Assembly (NCBI GenBank): GCA_029820915.1
Contig: JALGUI010000211.1
Location: forward strand, 1 to 5,062
Direction of reading: 5' to 3'
Length of the DNA stretch: 5,062 nt
DNA from: Candidatus Zipacnadia bacterium
Lineage (GTDB): Bacteria; Armatimonadota; Zipacnadia; Zipacnadales; UBA5352
The notes under the pieces: generated by a model
Databases searched by the model: none
What the model was told of the DNA's origin: nothing
Seen by the model: only the letters and a program-made list of their open reading frames with translations
In this document: positions 4,322 through 5,062 of the stretch, in pieces
How positions within the stretch are numbered: position 1 is the stretch's first letter
Layout of the letters: the number at the start of each line of letters is the position of its first letter
Program-made: the position numbers and the translations under genes

Positions 4322-5062
4322 TCAGACCTGGAAGCCCTTCAGGAAGTCCACGGCGGTCTGGATGTCGGCCACCGGGTTGTCCCCCACCTCGCGCTCGATG
4401 GCGAAGTAGCCGTCATAGCTGTAGTCGTCGCACAGCAGCGTGATGAACCGGTCCCAGTCCACCCAGCCGGTGCCGAACGCCACCTCCTGGCGCCGGCCGT
4501 CCTCATGCACCAGCGCGTCCTTGGCGTGCACGTGCACTACGTACTCGCCCACGACGTTCAGGCCCTCGACCGGCTGGTACAGCTCCATCCACTTGTCGCG
4601 ATCGTACTTCTCACCCGCGTCCTGGGCGTACCTGGCGGGCCACAGGATCAGGTTCGCCGGGTCCCAGTTAATGCGGATCGCGTCGCTGCCCACGGTCTCG
4701 ATGAGCCGCTTGAGCACGTAGGGGGGCTCGGGGCCGGTCTCGATGGCCAGGCACGCCCCGACGGCCTCGCCGTGCTTCGCGATCTCCTCATGGTGCCGGA
4801 CGTGGTTGGCCCAGCCGGGATCGTTGACGTCCTCGGGCATGATGCCCACGTGCCCCTGCCAGATGGCGCACTCGAGGTCGGCGGCGAGTTCGAGCACCGC
4901 CCTGGCCTGGGCGATGGGCTCGGAGCAGTCGTCCTCCTCGAGGTGCACGCCGCCGCCCCAGGCCGAGACCGCGGAGATCTCCAGGCCCAGGGACGCCAGG
5001 TGCGCGAGGAGGTCCTTGCGGTCCTGCTTCGACATGTTCTCGGGGGCGAAGGGCCCGCCGCC
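4322..5062 (-). CDS. Sugar phosphate isomerase/epimerase (xylose-isomerase-like TIM barrel), 5' end outside window
   Basis: The frame is open to the window edge, so 246 residues and the stop are visible and the true start lies beyond. An ATG at 5033-5035 (the residue numbers below count from it) is probably internal, because the nine codons before it (GGGPFAPEN) look like family sequence. The fold is the AP-endonuclease-2/xylose-isomerase-like TIM barrel. Metal and active-site residues of that fold are visible in order: Glu99 (LAIETG), Asp125 (INWDPAN), His168/His170 (VHVHAKD) and Glu214 (YFAIEREVG). GLEISAVSAWGG (17-28) and QGHVG (60-64) are further barrel strands. Such enzymes isomerise or epimerise sugars or cyclitols in the cytosol. 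Substrate is not predictable: hydroxypyruvate isomerase-like, ketose 3-epimerase-like and inositol-type members look alike at this level. It is convergent with the toxin gene and belongs to a different transcription unit. Confidence 0.88.
   Translation of the reverse strand, partial: GGGPFAPENMSKQDRKDLLAHLASLGLEISAVSAWGGGVHLEEDDCSEPIAQARAVLELAADLECAIWQGHVGIMPEDVNDPGWANHVRHHEEIAKHGEAVGACLAIETGPEPPYVLKRLIETVGSDAIRINWDPANLILWPARYAQDAGEKYDRDKWMELYQPVEGLNVVGEYVVHVHAKDALVHEDGRRQEVAFGTGWVDWDRFITLLCDDYSYDGYFAIEREVGDNPVADIQTAVDFLKGFQV

Noticed and set aside
4440..4721. A 93-codon + strand frame opposite the TIM-barrel gene
   Set aside because: Antisense to a recognisable barrel enzyme; Ser/Thr-rich translation without motifs or a ribosome site.
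1..5062. tRNA, rRNA, CRISPR array, insertion sequence or riboswitch
   Set aside because: I saw no cloverleaf-like sequence, regularly spaced repeats, transposase motifs or conserved riboswitch core. The visible gaps between genes are all under about 100 bases.

Overview
The window is a GC-rich bacterial chromosome segment, about 70-75% GC over the housekeeping genes in the stretches counted by hand. Genes are tightly packed, with ATGA stop/start overlaps and Shine-Dalgarno sites. No RNA gene, insertion sequence or CRISPR array was seen. The organism cannot be named from this sequence. The combination of high GC, a secreted discoidin-like/SGNH protein and a xylose-isomerase-like TIM-barrel gene would fit Armatimonadota, Planctomycetota or a similar environmental lineage; this is a weak inference.

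Positions 1-1476 hold a coenzyme-biosynthesis operon on the + strand: the 3' end of panC (pantothenate synthetase), complete panD (aspartate 1-decarboxylase) and complete nadC (quinolinate phosphoribosyltransferase). PanD makes beta-alanine from L-aspartate, PanC joins it to pantoate, and NadC makes nicotinate mononucleotide from quinolinate, which in bacteria also usually derives from aspartate. The block therefore links CoA and NAD synthesis, two routes that draw on aspartate.

Positions 1500-3056 hold two envelope genes on the same strand. The first is an exported two-domain protein, discoidin/F5-F8C-like followed by an SGNH/GDSL-hydrolase-like domain, starting at a TTG codon. Its SGNH domain keeps the nucleophile motif but appears to have lost other catalytic residues. 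The second is a small two-helix membrane protein with a coiled coil and a very basic Arg/Ser-rich tail. Short gaps suggest both are read through from the operon upstream.

Positions 3057-4248 carry a two-gene toxin-antitoxin module resembling VapBC45: an HTH + DUF433 antitoxin followed, with an ATGA overlap, by a PIN-like toxin. Its GC is lower (about 57-65% in hand-counted stretches), which suggests it was acquired separately. Two small inverted repeats lie just upstream of its likely start and may be operator sites.

Positions 4249-4321 form a convergent intergenic gap with two hairpins, one with a perfect 12-bp stem, probably a bidirectional terminator. Positions 4322-5062 (- strand) hold most of a sugar phosphate isomerase/epimerase-like TIM-barrel gene whose 5' end lies outside the window. 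The genes belong to known families. The points most worth following up are the apparently degenerate exported SGNH protein and the toxin-antitoxin module with its upstream palindromes.
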